Shown: positions 8,952 through 17,283, counted from the stretch's first letter. The stretch is 64,000 nucleotides of DNA from Methylobacterium sp. Leaf91 (GCF_001422815.1 NZ_LMMP01000050.1:159033-223032); one strand, 5' to 3'. The notes: a model not told the origin generated them from the letters alone. Numbers and translations: made by a program.

Positions 8952-9251
8952 TCAGAACGCCTGCAAGGTCAGTTCCGTATGCTCGACGCTCGGCGGTCCC
9001 TCGAAGAAAGGGGATACCATGGCGCGGTAATCCTTCCAGGCCTGCGAGCCCGTGAAGAGTTCTGTATGGTCCGCGAGGGTCTCCCACTCGATCAGCAGTC
9101 GATAGCGTTGCGGCTTCTCAACGGAACGACGAACAGCGAAGCTCCTGCATCCCTTGGCGACCTTGAAGATTTCGGATGCCTTGGCGATGTTCGCCTCGAA
9201 ATCAGCTTCCATGCCGGCTTTGATTTCGATCTGTGCGATTTCGAGGATCAT
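8952..9251 (-). CDS. antibiotic biosynthesis monooxygenase (ABM) domain protein
   Basis: The 99-residue protein is a single ferredoxin-like ABM domain. Members act as small dimeric quinol monooxygenases, heme-degrading enzymes or signal-quenching proteins. The pattern is typical: an opening ILEIAQIEIKAGMEADFE strand-helix, a central GCRSFAVRRSVEKPQRYRLLIEWE, and HTELFTGSQAWKDYRA near the end. It lacks the residues expected for an IsdG-type heme oxygenase as far as I can judge, so the substrate is open. It stands alone, 38 bases downstream of the Kdo hydroxylase stop codon on the same strand, so co-transcription is possible. Confidence 0.8.
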   Translation of the reverse strand: MILEIAQIEIKAGMEADFEANIAKASEIFKVAKGCRSFAVRRSVEKPQRYRLLIEWETLADHTELFTGSQAWKDYRAMVSPFFEGPPSVEHTELTLQAF

Positions 9252-9289
9252 GGCGTGGCCCTAAACTCGGTTTCTGTATCGGTGAAATC

Positions 9290-10156
9290 TCAACGCAGTT
9301 TGCGGCCGAGTTTCTTGGCAAGGATCCGCTGTGGGCTGAGTTCCGGATCCGCTTGGCTCGTGACGGGCAGGTAGGCCGTCTGTTCCAGCATGTAGCGGCC
9401 GCCCATGGCGCCGTGCATGACGAGGTCCGAGAACGTCACCCAGGTCTGGCCCGGTGCAAATTGCACATCAGCCTGGGGACCTTTCTGCTGGTACTCCATG
9501 TCCTGCTTGAGCGCGTCATGGAGATGAAGCATCAGGTGGTCGTATTCGGAGCGGCGCGCCTTGGTGATACGCAGCGTGGCCAACAGCCGCGCGGATAGCG
9601 GCGAGTAGCCCGGCAAGCGCGGCAAGAATTTTTCAGCCATCGAGCCGAAATCTTCGCCTACCCGCCACAGGCGCGGTTGGCCGTTGGGGTTGATGTTGCG
9701 GAAAATACGCAGGATGCGCTTCTCGCCGATCGGATTCGACGGAAAGGCATCCACATGCAGACGGGTGTCGTCGCGGCGCCAACTGAGCTTGCGTTGATCC
9801 ACCTCGAACGGACGGTAGGAGGTGCCAGCCAGCGTGACTTTGCCGGTATAGGCCGGCAGATGGCGGTCGATGAGCCCCTGGGCGAAGGCCTTGTAGCGGA
9901 TGAGAAGCTGACGCAGCGCTTCCTGTTCCTCCGGCGTCCCGGCGGCACCTCTCAGGGCGGCCTCCTTGCCGCGGATGTTCACATTCTTGGCCTTGCCGTC
10001 AGCGAAGGGTCGTTCGACGAAGCGCTTCTCGAAATCGCTGAACGGGAAGTCCTCGTCGTGGAAGACCAGGACCGACCCGTTCTCCAAGGCTTCGACGAGG
10101 GAGGGAGCGCCGGGCGCTGACCCGTCGCGGGCGACGGAAAGGATCGGGCTGATCAT
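9290..10156 (-). CDS. Kdo hydroxylase family protein (KdoO-like)
   Basis: Kdo hydroxylases are Fe(II)/2-oxoglutarate-dependent enzymes that convert the outer Kdo of lipopolysaccharide to Ko, making the inner core more acid-stable. The 288-residue product has the facial-triad start HxD at H134-D136 (RLHVDAFPSNP), a following RILRIFRNINP segment, and a distal histidine in DLVMHGAMGGRYMLEQTAYLP near 250. These features and the length fit the Kdo hydroxylase family. No other LPS gene is adjacent. The family call is fairly sure, the exact substrate is inference. Confidence 0.8.
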   Translation of the reverse strand: MISPILSVARDGSAPGAPSLVEALENGSVLVFHDEDFPFSDFEKRFVERPFADGKAKNVNIRGKEAALRGAAGTPEEQEALRQLLIRYKAFAQGLIDRHLPAYTGKVTLAGTSYRPFEVDQRKLSWRRDDTRLHVDAFPSNPIGEKRILRIFRNINPNGQPRLWRVGEDFGSMAEKFLPRLPGYSPLSARLLATLRITKARRSEYDHLMLHLHDALKQDMEYQQKGPQADVQFAPGQTWVTFSDLVMHGAMGGRYMLEQTAYLPVTSQADPELSPQRILAKKLGRKLR

Positions 10157-10507
10157 TGGGGAAGCGTCCTCGAAAGCCGCGTGTGTCGCGCGGTTTAGCC
10201 GAAGCCCGGGCTTTCCGCCAAGGGTTGGCCGTCAAAGGTAAGACGGAAGGACCAGTCACTACGGAATGAGTACGAGTCGGTCCCTTCACGGGCGATGACG
10301 CGCGCTGGAACAACGACGCTACCGAGAGTGACGTGCGGCGGATTAGTAGTGGATGAAGTCTTCACCCGGTTGTCATCGGCCCTGTACCGGCTCAACCATG
10401 CTCAATCGACCGATGGCGTCCGTCGCAACCTTGGCGCATGCCCGATCGTTCTCTCGGTGGCGGGCAGGTCCTAAGGTCCGCCCGCGACGGCAACGAGGAA
10501 GCCGACG
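10157..10507. other. intergenic region
   Basis: No convincing gene. A minus-strand frame of 66 codons (10195-10395, TTG start) has a normal amino-acid mix, but it has no recognisable domain and no clear ribosome site, so I leave it unannotated. The 3' end carries the ribosome site (GAGGAAG) of the next gene. Confidence 0.4.
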
Positions 10508-10951
10508 ATGGCGACGTTGAAGGAATTCGAGGAGGCCCTGCGAGAGCAGGGTATGAACATGGCGCTGGCCCTGCTGCAGCGCCTGCGCGAGCGCGATCGA
10601 GCGACCCGGACGATCAAGCCGGCGAGACGCCTCACGGGGCAGAAGATGACACCGGAACTGGCTCGGGCCATCCTCGACCTTCACGCTTCCACGGGAATGA
10701 CCCAGCAGGAGATCGCCTTCAAGGTCGGCGTGAACCAGGGACGGGTCAACGAGGTCATCAAGCGCGGCAAGTGGCTGAACGAGGATCCGCAGGCTCCCGA
10801 AGCCGTAGCCCGCGACAAGGCAAAGGCTAGGATGCGCGGCGAGCCGAAAACGCAGCGAACCGCGCCGAAGCCTACGGTCCGTAAGGACCGGCCGATAGCC
10901 GCTCGTCCTAGGCAGAGCCCACAGGGACAACTCGCCTTCGGAGACCTGTGA
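10508..10951 (+). CDS. small HTH-containing protein of unknown function
   Basis: The 147-residue protein has an N-terminal helical part, a clear helix-turn-helix at about residues 60-95 (ILDLHASTGMTQQEIAFKVGVNQGRVNEVIKRGKW), and a basic, Pro/Arg/Lys-rich disordered tail from about 105 that ends in a short QGQLAFGDL motif. The HTH resembles those of phage/plasmid-type and Xre-like regulators. The basic tail would add non-specific nucleic-acid binding. A good ribosome site precedes the ATG. I do not recognise the family, and no target is evident from its neighbours. Confidence 0.7.
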   Translation: MATLKEFEEALREQGMNMALALLQRLRERDRATRTIKPARRLTGQKMTPELARAILDLHASTGMTQQEIAFKVGVNQGRVNEVIKRGKWLNEDPQAPEAVARDKAKARMRGEPKTQRTAPKPTVRKDRPIAARPRQSPQGQLAFGDL

Positions 10952-11036
10952 AGCCCCTGTGAAACTTGGCTGATCGGCTTCGAGTTACCCTGGTCGGACG
11001 GCGCTTTTGCGTCGTCGAACGCGGGGGCATTGGATT

Positions 11037-11345
11037 GTGGCGAGGGTCTTCAATTTCATCTGCGGCATGTGTGCCGCGATCGGCGTCGCTTCGCCGGCTA
11101 TCGCGCAACGGGCATCCACACTCGATATGACGTGCCCAGAGGCCCGATCCGTCGTGTCGCGCAACCGCGGCATCGTTCTTGGGACGGGTGGAGCGACCTA
11201 TGACCGTTTCGTGCGTGACCGGGGTGCTTGCGAAGTGACCGAGATCACAATCCCCGCCTATGCGCCCACGCGCGACACGCCGGATTGCTTCATTGGCTAT
11301 CGATGCAGGGAGCCCGGCCGAGGAGACCGGTTCGACGGGTTCTGA
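11037..11345 (+). CDS. small secreted protein of unknown function
   Basis: Starting at the GTG 11037, the product (about 102 residues) has a textbook signal peptide (MARVFNFICGMCAAIGVASPAIAQ) followed by a mature part of about 78 residues with four cysteines (TCPEARSVV, GACEVTEI, DCFIGYRC), which probably form disulphides in the periplasm. A TTG 30 bases upstream (11007) is in frame but adds an Arg-rich lead that weakens the signal. It ends just before a strong hairpin shared with the convergent hsp20 gene. No function is known. Confidence 0.7.
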   Translation: MARVFNFICGMCAAIGVASPAIAQRASTLDMTCPEARSVVSRNRGIVLGTGGATYDRFVRDRGACEVTEITIPAYAPTRDTPDCFIGYRCREPGRGDRFDGF

Positions 11346-11351
11346 CACGCA

Positions 11352-11383
11352 AGAGCGCCCCGACCAGGGGATCGGGGCGCTCT
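11352..11383. terminator. terminator hairpin between convergent genes
   Basis: A perfect 12-bp stem (11352-11363 with 11372-11383, loop of 8) lies between the secreted-protein gene and hsp20, which face each other. It has no strong T-run on either strand, so it is a terminator by position and stem strength. Confidence 0.7.
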
Positions 11384-11401
11384 CCATCAGAAGACGATCG
11401 A

Positions 11402-11875
11402 TTAGGCCGCTTCTTGCACCTGACCCTCGATCACGGGTGCCTTGGCGGCAGCCGACGTGGCGATCTGGATCTGGCGAGGCTTCTTGGCCTCCGGAATCTC
11501 GCGGACGAGATCGATATGGAGCAACCCGTTCTCCAGGGCCGCGCCCGTCACCTGCACGTAATCGGCAAGCTGAAACCGACGCTCGAAGCCACGGGCGGCG
11601 ATGCCCTGATGCAGAACCTCGACCTTTCGGCTGGCATCCGGCTTGCGCTCACCCTTGAGCGAGAGAGCGTTTTCCTTCACCTCGATGGTAAGGTCTGCTT
11701 CGGTGAAGCCTGCTACCGCGACCGTGATGCGGTAAGCGTTCTCGCCTGTGCGCTCGATGTTGTAGGGTGGGTAGGTCGGGACCGCGTCGGCGCTCACGAA
11801 CTGATCGAGGGCCGAGAACAAACGGTCGAAGCCGACAGTAGAACGATAGAGGGGAGCAAGATCGAACTGGCGCAT
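11402..11875 (-). CDS. small heat-shock protein Hsp20 (IbpA-type)
   Basis: This ATP-independent holdase binds unfolding proteins during heat stress. The 157-residue protein has a short N-terminal arm, an alpha-crystallin domain at about 38-130 (YNIERTGENAYRITVAVAGF... LSLKGERK), and near its end the conserved GLLHIDLVREIPE segment followed by a C-terminal IxI-like motif (RQIQIA) that mediates oligomer contacts. The 5' leader on the minus strand folds into successive hairpins, the last of which occludes the GGAG ribosome site, and a heat-shock-type promoter lies upstream (both annotated separately). Confidence 0.93.
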   Translation of the reverse strand: MRQFDLAPLYRSTVGFDRLFSALDQFVSADAVPTYPPYNIERTGENAYRITVAVAGFTEADLTIEVKENALSLKGERKPDASRKVEVLHQGIAARGFERRFQLADYVQVTGAALENGLLHIDLVREIPEAKKPRQIQIATSAAAKAPVIEGQVQEAA

Positions 11876-11881
11876 GACATA

Positions 11882-11958
11882 TTCTCCGTAGGAAGCAACA
11901 TGTAACGTTATCGTCCGCCCAAAGGGCCGGACTATTGCGCCGCCGTATCGGCCGGCGC
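11882..11958 (-). promoter_or_regulatory. ROSE-type RNA thermometer in the hsp20 leader
   Basis: Read on the minus strand, the leader has an upstream stem (11937-11958: GCGCC and GCCG arms pairing with CGGC and GGCGC, ATA loop), a second stem (11913-11932: GTCC and GCCC arms with a TTT loop and one bulged G), and a final hairpin (11882-11899) in which TTGCTTCC faces the GGAGAA ribosome site 8 bases before the start codon. The TTGCT element opposite the Shine-Dalgarno is the hallmark of ROSE thermometers that control small heat-shock genes in rhizobia. Melting on heating would free the ribosome site. Confidence 0.75.
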
Positions 11959-11964
11959 TCCTCC

Positions 11965-11994
11965 AATATCGGAGGCGTGGCGATAGGCTTCAAG
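11965..11994 (-). promoter_or_regulatory. likely sigma-32 (RpoH) promoter of hsp20
   Basis: On the minus strand CTTGAA (11989-11994) matches the -35 of RpoH promoters. A CCGATATT element (11965-11972), spaced 16 bases away, is a partial -10 match. Position just upstream of the thermometer supports it. Confidence 0.5.
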
Positions 11995-12055
11995 AGTTTG
12001 GATAACCCCGTTGCATGGAAATTTTGATGCTGCTCCTCTTGTTCGGACCCCGCCC

Positions 12056-13063
12056 ATGCTGAGCCTTGCTTCCACCCCCGGAAATCCAGTTCCCCCGGGG
12101 GGAACACTGGTCTCTGTTCAGACGGATGACGGAGTACGGCTGAGGGCGGTTCACTGGCGCCCCACAACGCGCCTCGCCAAAGGGACGGTGTGCCTGCTTC
12201 AGGGCCGGGCCGAGTTCATCGAAAAGTACTACGAAACCATCACGGATCTGCGCCGGCGCGGCTTCGCGGTCGTAGCCTTCGATTGGCGTGGTCAGGGTGA
12301 ATCGCAGCGGCAAGTCACCGATGCGCATTGTGGCCACGTCGCACGGTTCGACGATTATCGCCACGATCTCAAAGCGATAGAGGAAGCGATCCTACGGCCG
12401 TTGATGCCGCATCCGCATATGGGCCTCGCCCATTCAATGGGGGGCGCCGTGGCTTTGACCGGTGCGATGGACGGATGGCTCCCCTTCGCCCGACTAGTCA
12501 CCGTGGCACCGATGTTGTCGATCCGGATGATCCGTTTCCCGGCGGCGTCCTTCTTTCTCGCCCGTCTGCTGCATGCGCTGGGGCTCGGGCGCAGTTATAT
12601 CCCGTTCGGCAAACCGACCTCGATGGCGACGAAACCGTTTGCGGGAAACCGACTCTCGGGTGATCCCGCCCGCTATGAACGCAATGCCCAGGCGGCCCGG
12701 GCGGTGGGCACTGGCGCCGTGGGCGACCCGAGCGTGGCCTGGATCGTCGGTGCGTTCAGGGCGATGGAGAAACTCGCCGATCCGCGAAAGGCCGCCTCGA
12801 TCCGCATCCCGATCCTCGTGATCGGCGCTGGCGCCGACCCTGTTTGCGATACCGCCATCACGGAACGGTTCGTTGGCCGCCTTTCCTCCGGGTTTCTCCT
12901 CGTCCTGCCCGATGCCCGGCATGAGATCCTCTCGGAGCGTGACGCGATCCGGGATGATTTCTGGGCGGCTTTCGATGCCTTCGTACCGGGGACGGTGGTC
13001 ACGCCGTCGCGAGTGGAGCACGCCGATACGGGGCGGTCAGCCGCTGCCGCGATGCTGCCCTAG
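12056..13063 (+). CDS. alpha/beta hydrolase, lysophospholipase/monoglyceride lipase type
   Basis: The 335-residue protein has the Hydrolase_4 layout: a strand-rich start, VCLLQGRAEFIEKY (oxyanion region), FDWRGQGES, the nucleophile elbow AHSMGG near residue 128, an acid in GAGADPVCD, and a catalytic histidine in PDARHEILSE. It should cleave lysophospholipids or monoacylglycerols; the exact substrate is not readable. I use ATG 12056 rather than the TTG 45 bases upstream, because the residues before it are not family-like. It is divergent from hsp20. Confidence 0.85.
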   Translation: MLSLASTPGNPVPPGGTLVSVQTDDGVRLRAVHWRPTTRLAKGTVCLLQGRAEFIEKYYETITDLRRRGFAVVAFDWRGQGESQRQVTDAHCGHVARFDDYRHDLKAIEEAILRPLMPHPHMGLAHSMGGAVALTGAMDGWLPFARLVTVAPMLSIRMIRFPAASFFLARLLHALGLGRSYIPFGKPTSMATKPFAGNRLSGDPARYERNAQAARAVGTGAVGDPSVAWIVGAFRAMEKLADPRKAASIRIPILVIGAGADPVCDTAITERFVGRLSSGFLLVLPDARHEILSERDAIRDDFWAAFDAFVPGTVVTPSRVEHADTGRSAAAAMLP

Positions 13064-13083
13064 AACCCGCGCGGTTCAGGACT

Positions 13084-13872
13084 TCACGGGTTGAGGTGGC
13101 GCAGGGCCGCGGCGTGTAGCCGGACGTCCCCGGCGGCGACGATGCGGCCGCCCTTCGCGGCCGAACTTCCATCCCAGGCGGTGATGACGCCGCCGGCACC
13201 CTCGATGATCGGGATCAGCGCGACGATGTCGTGCGGCTTCAAGCCGGCCTCCACCACGAGGTCGATCTGCCCCGCCGCGAGCATGCAATAGGCGTAGCAA
13301 TCGGTGCCGTAGCGCGACATCCGCACCGCGCCCTCGATGCTTTGGAAGCGATCCTGCTCGTCGCCCGGCGCGAACAGGCGCGGGTCCGTGGTGGCGAGCA
13401 GCGCATCGGCGAGGCGCTCGCAGCGGCGGGTCATGAGCTTGCGCGGGCCGCGAATGCCGTGGAACGTGGCACTGGCTCCATCGCCCACGAAGCGCTCGCC
13501 GAGATAGGGCTGGTTCATCAGCCCGCGCACCGGCACGCCGTCATGGAGCAGGCCGATTAGCGTTCCCCAGGTGGGGAGCCCCGTGATGAAGGCGCGAGTG
13601 CCGTCGATCGGGTCGAGGACCCAGACGCATTCGGCATCCGCATGGTCGGAGCCGAACTCCTCGCCGACGATGCCGTGGGTGGGGAAGGTGCTCCTGATCC
13701 GGCCGCGCAGGATGGTCTCCGCCGCCCGATCGGCTTCGGTGACCGGATCGAAGGCGCCGGTGCCCCTGCCCTTGTCGTCCATGCCGAACGAAGCGCGGAA
13801 GAAGGGCAGGATGGCCTGACCCGACTCGGTGGCGAGATCTTCCATGAACCGTGCGAGATCGACGACGCTCAT
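13084..13872 (-). CDS. hisN: histidinol-phosphatase (HisN), inositol monophosphatase fold
   Basis: HisN removes phosphate from L-histidinol phosphate, the penultimate step of histidine biosynthesis in many alphaproteobacteria. The 262-residue product (ATG 13870-13872) has the Li-sensitive phosphatase metal motifs: GEEFG, WVLDPIDGTRAFITGLPTWG, and a C-terminal GLKPHDIVALIPIIEGAGG. The ITGLPTWG variant is typical of the HisN group rather than SuhB. No other his gene is nearby, so the specific substrate is inferred from sequence type. It runs convergently with the lipase gene, with a gap of about 20 bases. Confidence 0.85.
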   Translation of the reverse strand: MSVVDLARFMEDLATESGQAILPFFRASFGMDDKGRGTGAFDPVTEADRAAETILRGRIRSTFPTHGIVGEEFGSDHADAECVWVLDPIDGTRAFITGLPTWGTLIGLLHDGVPVRGLMNQPYLGERFVGDGASATFHGIRGPRKLMTRRCERLADALLATTDPRLFAPGDEQDRFQSIEGAVRMSRYGTDCYAYCMLAAGQIDLVVEAGLKPHDIVALIPIIEGAGGVITAWDGSSAAKGGRIVAAGDVRLHAAALRHLNP

Positions 13873-14020
13873 CGACGGGCCTCCTGTCCGAACCGTGTCC
13901 GCCACGGAAGCGACGATGGGCCGGCCGCGTCAAGCCCGATAGGCCCCGAACGACCGCCATGACCCCGGTGGTTCGACCGCCATCGCCCGGCCTTTCGACC
14001 GCAACGGAGCGCCTCTTCCG

Positions 14021-16066
14021 TCAGGTCGCCAGGGCGGCCGTGACGGGGGCCGATGGCGGTGGCTCGGGCGCGGACGAGCCCGCCTTGTCGGCCCCCACAA
14101 TCGTGCCGGCCTGGGCGAGGACGGCCTGCAATGTGGAATCGAGGGACGAGACGTGCACGTCGCCGCCGATCGCCGCGCGCTGACCTTCGTCGTTGAGGAT
14201 CTCGTGATCCGCCTGCCACAGGCCGACGACGATGGGCAGGTCCGGCATGCGCCGCTTCAGCCGCCCGACGAGGCGGCGCAGATGCGTCGGCTCCCCGCTG
14301 ATGGCGAGCGACACGATGCAGATCATCCGGGCCGGGCCGGGATCGAAACTGTCGATCTGGGCTCGCGCCACATCGGAGAAGGGCACGATTCGCGTGCCGA
14401 TGCCGCGCTTGCTCAGGAGTTGGGCCAGGATCGAGCAGGCCGATTCGTCGACGAAGCTGCGCCCCGTCACGCACAGGACCGCACCGTCCTGCTTCCAGGC
14501 CTCGGGGATGTCCTCGGGAATGGCGAAGTCGTCGTCGGGCACCTCGGTCTCCCGGCGGTCGAGCCCGGCGATGAGAACCGCGACCGTGTCCCGGATATCG
14601 TTCTTCTGCTCCGGGGTGAGCACGCCGCGGGCCGCGTCACGGGCAGCGAGTTCCAGGCCCTTCAGCACCACGTCGTCGTAATAGGAGGAGAGTGAGCACT
14701 CCTTGAGGATCAGCTCGGCATGCTCCTCGGCCTCTTCCGGGTCGTCGGCGAGGATGCGTTGGTAGAAGTTCTCCACCGGGGTCAGGGCAGGCCGGTCGCC
14801 GAACAGCACGTCGAGGAATTCGAGCTTGTCCACATGGCGGCCGAGAACGACGAGGCAGACGGTGAGCGGCGTCGACAGCAGCAGGCCGACGGGTCCCCAC
14901 AGCCATGTCCAGAACAGCGCCGAGACCAGCACGGCGAAGGGCGACATGCCGGTGGACTGGCCATAAAGCATCGGCTCGATGACATGCCCCGTCAGTGGTT
15001 CGAGGATGAGGAACACCGCCAGCGTGGCGATGACCATCGACCAGCCGGGATCGACCGCCGCCGCCAGCGCCAGGGGGAACAGGGCCGCCAGGGCCGCGCC
15101 GATATAGGGCACGAACCGCATCAGCGCCGAGAAGATGCCCCATAGGGCCGGGTTGGGCACGCCGATGATGTAGAGACAGATCCCGATCACCACGCCGAAG
15201 GCGGCGTTGAGCGCGAGCTGCACCAGGAAGTAGCGGCTGAGACGCCGCGCGGCATCGTCCATCGCCACGGTGGTCCGGTGGAGATCGCTCGACCCGACGA
15301 GGCGGATCATGCGGTCGCGCAGATCCTCCCTCTGCATCAGCAGGAACAGCAGCACGATGAAGACGATGCCGATGGTGGCCAGCGGATGCAGGATCGGCGA
15401 CAGGATGGTGTTGGCCAGCGCCAGCGGGTCCGGCGCCCGCTCCTTCATCTCGACGAGGACCGGTTTCTCGGGCGGCGGAGCGTTGGGCTTCCCGGCCTCG
15501 GGCTTCGGAGTCTCGGGCTTCGTGCTCTCCTCCCCGCCCTGATGCATGGTCCGGCCGATATTGGCGACGTACTCGGCCATCCGCCCGGCCGGGCTGTCGC
15601 GCAGGCCCTCGGCCTTCTGCTCGATGGTCGCGCGGTAGCGGGGCACATCCTTGGCCAGATCCGCCAGCTGGACGCCGATGAGGGTGGCCAAAGCCGCCGC
15701 GACCCCGAGCGCCATGACGACGGAGGTCGCCACCGACAGGAATCGTCCGAAGCGCAGGCGCCGCAGCAGGTAGACGATGGGGCCCAGCACGAAGGAGAGC
15801 AGGACCGCGATGGCGATGGGAATGAGGACGTCGCGGCCGATATAGAGGCCGGAGACGATCAGCGCGGTGACGATGAGGGGCGAAACCAGCGAGGGCGGGA
15901 GCGATTCGGCCGCCGCGATGCGCGTTGCCCGGGGCGGCAGCATCGGATCCCGCAGTGGCGTCGCACGGGAGATGCCGGTTTTGCCACTCGTGGAACTCTT
16001 GGCACCCGCGGACCCCGCCTTCGGCGCCTGCGGCGATGCGGCTTCAGCCGGGGTGGGTGTCGCCAT
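14021..16066 (-). CDS. AI-2E family membrane transporter with C-terminal soluble domain
   Basis: The 681-residue protein joins two parts. Residues about 50-430 are an AI-2E/PerM-type permease with paired N-terminal membrane helices (LIVTALIVSGLYIGRDVLIP, AIAVLLSFVLGPIVYLL), a coiled soluble insert with a Glu/Pro/Lys-rich run, and several C-terminal helices including PNPALWGIFSALMRFVPYIGAALAAL, the family hallmark. Residues about 450-660 are soluble, with a Rossmann-like or B12-binding-like fold (VLCVTGRSFVDESACSILAQ... ARMICIVSLAISG... LPIVVGLWQ) that lacks the usual DxHxxG cobalamin motif. Substrate is unknown; AI-2 export should not be assumed. Confidence 0.85.
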   Translation of the reverse strand: MATPTPAEAASPQAPKAGSAGAKSSTSGKTGISRATPLRDPMLPPRATRIAAAESLPPSLVSPLIVTALIVSGLYIGRDVLIPIAIAVLLSFVLGPIVYLLRRLRFGRFLSVATSVVMALGVAAALATLIGVQLADLAKDVPRYRATIEQKAEGLRDSPAGRMAEYVANIGRTMHQGGEESTKPETPKPEAGKPNAPPPEKPVLVEMKERAPDPLALANTILSPILHPLATIGIVFIVLLFLLMQREDLRDRMIRLVGSSDLHRTTVAMDDAARRLSRYFLVQLALNAAFGVVIGICLYIIGVPNPALWGIFSALMRFVPYIGAALAALFPLALAAAVDPGWSMVIATLAVFLILEPLTGHVIEPMLYGQSTGMSPFAVLVSALFWTWLWGPVGLLLSTPLTVCLVVLGRHVDKLEFLDVLFGDRPALTPVENFYQRILADDPEEAEEHAELILKECSLSSYYDDVVLKGLELAARDAARGVLTPEQKNDIRDTVAVLIAGLDRRETEVPDDDFAIPEDIPEAWKQDGAVLCVTGRSFVDESACSILAQLLSKRGIGTRIVPFSDVARAQIDSFDPGPARMICIVSLAISGEPTHLRRLVGRLKRRMPDLPIVVGLWQADHEILNDEGQRAAIGGDVHVSSLDSTLQAVLAQAGTIVGADKAGSSAPEPPPSAPVTAALAT

Positions 16067-16191
16067 GTCGGTTCCGTCTCAACGCTACGCACACGATGTC
16101 GCGGCAATCTCGCCAGCGTAATCGCCATGAGGAACGGAGTATCGACGGGAAACGATCCCTGCTTCCTGCAAGCTTTGCATTCATTCTGGAA

Positions 16192-16959
16192 TCAGGCGGC
16201 GTTGAACGCGGCCAGTGCGAAGCCCGCTTCTTCGAGGGCGAGCCTGACCGCGCGCGCCGTCTCCACCGCTCGTGGCGTATCCCCATGGACGCAGATCGTG
16301 TCGATGGACACCGCGATCCGCTGGCCGGACAGGGTGATCACCGCCCCCTCCTCCACCATGCGGCGGACCCGCGCCGCCGCCTCGGCCGCATCGTGGATGA
16401 CGGCTCCGGGCCGCGAGCGTGCGCAGAGTTGCCCGTCCTCTTCATAGGCCCGGTCGGCATAGATTTCCCGCACCACGGCGAGACCGGCATCTAGCGCCGC
16501 GCGCTCGGCCGCGAGTTCCGGCATCACCACCAGGGGCAGGGTCCGGTCGACGGCGAGGACCGCCCGCGCGAGAGCCTTCGCCACATCCGCATCGGCGTTC
16601 GACAGGTTGGCGAGGGCTCCGTGCGCCTTCACATGGGTGACGCGATGATGGCCGAGGGCCGCACAGGCCTGGAGCGCGCCGATCTGGTAGGCCACCCCGG
16701 CCTCGATCTCCCCCGCGCTCTCGGCGATGACGCGACGTCCAAAACCGCGAAGATCCTGAAATCCCGGATGGGCGCCGATAAACACGCCGCGCGCCCGCGC
16801 CGCCGAGGCGGTGGCGACCATGATCGAAGGATCGCCGCCATGGAAGCCGCAGGCGACGTTGGCCGAGGTGACGAGATCGAGGAGCGCCGTGTCGTCGCCG
16901 AGCGTGTAGGGCCCGTAGCCCTCGCCGAGATCGGCGTTGAGATCGATGCGGCGGCTCAT
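16192..16959 (-). CDS. pxpA: 5-oxoprolinase subunit PxpA (LamB/YcsF)
   Basis: PxpA is the LamB/YcsF-family subunit of the prokaryotic 5-oxoprolinase, which opens pyroglutamate to glutamate with ATP. The 255-residue product starts with the signature IDLNADLGEGYGPYTLGDD, then SANVACGFHGGDPSIM and GAHPGFQDLRGFGRR, and ends with DTICVHGDTPRAVE. PxpA normally acts with PxpB and PxpC, and neither is next to it here. The start codon overlaps the stop of the upstream xre gene (ATGA), so the regulator and pxpA are coupled in translation. Confidence 0.9.
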   Translation of the reverse strand: MSRRIDLNADLGEGYGPYTLGDDTALLDLVTSANVACGFHGGDPSIMVATASAARARGVFIGAHPGFQDLRGFGRRVIAESAGEIEAGVAYQIGALQACAALGHHRVTHVKAHGALANLSNADADVAKALARAVLAVDRTLPLVVMPELAAERAALDAGLAVVREIYADRAYEEDGQLCARSRPGAVIHDAAEAAARVRRMVEEGAVITLSGQRIAVSIDTICVHGDTPRAVETARAVRLALEEAGFALAAFNAA

Positions 16960-17201
16960 GCGGCCCGTGCCGGCCGCGCCCGCAGCATCACCCCGAACCC
17001 TTCGTCCTCGTTGCCGATGAAACGGACGCCCTCCCCTTCGAGGGCGTTGCGGATGGCGTCGAGCGTCCGGTTGCGCGGGGCGACCTGGTCGCTTTCGATC
17101 ATGTTGAGAGTGACGATGGAGAGGGAGGCCCGCGCCGCGAGCGTCCCTTGCGTCCATTTCAGCAGCCCGCGCCCGGCGCGGATCTGAGCGGATGTGATCA
17201 T
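16956..17201 (-). CDS. XRE-family HTH regulator
   Basis: The product of about 81 residues (ATG 17199-17201) is little more than an Xre-type helix-turn-helix: ITSAQIRAGRGLLKWTQGTLAARASLSIVTLNMIE, followed by DAIRNALEGEGVRFIGNEDEG, the usual end of this short regulator type. It is translationally coupled to pxpA, so it probably regulates pxpA or itself. It is divergent from the Y RNA promoter at 17245, so an effect on that promoter is also possible. Confidence 0.8.
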   Translation of the reverse strand: MITSAQIRAGRGLLKWTQGTLAARASLSIVTLNMIESDQVAPRNRTLDAIRNALEGEGVRFIGNEDEGFGVMLRARPARAA

Positions 17202-17244
17202 GCGAAGGAGATGGACCGAACTGTAAGATTTTTCAAGTTTCGGC

Positions 17245-17273
17245 TTGACTGGACCGGAGCGCAACTCTAATCA
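17245..17273 (+). promoter_or_regulatory. promoter of the Y RNA array
   Basis: TTGACT (17245-17250), a 17-base spacer and TAATCA (17268-17273) form a reasonable sigma-70-type promoter. Transcription would begin near 17280-17284, exactly where the outer stem of the first Y-RNA-like unit begins (17284). That fit is the main support. Confidence 0.55.
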
Positions 17274-17283
17274 CCCCGCCATC

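Noticed and set aside
10195..10395. Small minus-strand CDS of 66 codons
   Set aside because: Normal composition, but a TTG start, no clear ribosome site and no recognised family.
16120..16165. EcfG promoter GGAAC-N17-CGAT
   Set aside because: The -10 reads CGAT rather than CGTT and no gene starts downstream on that strand.
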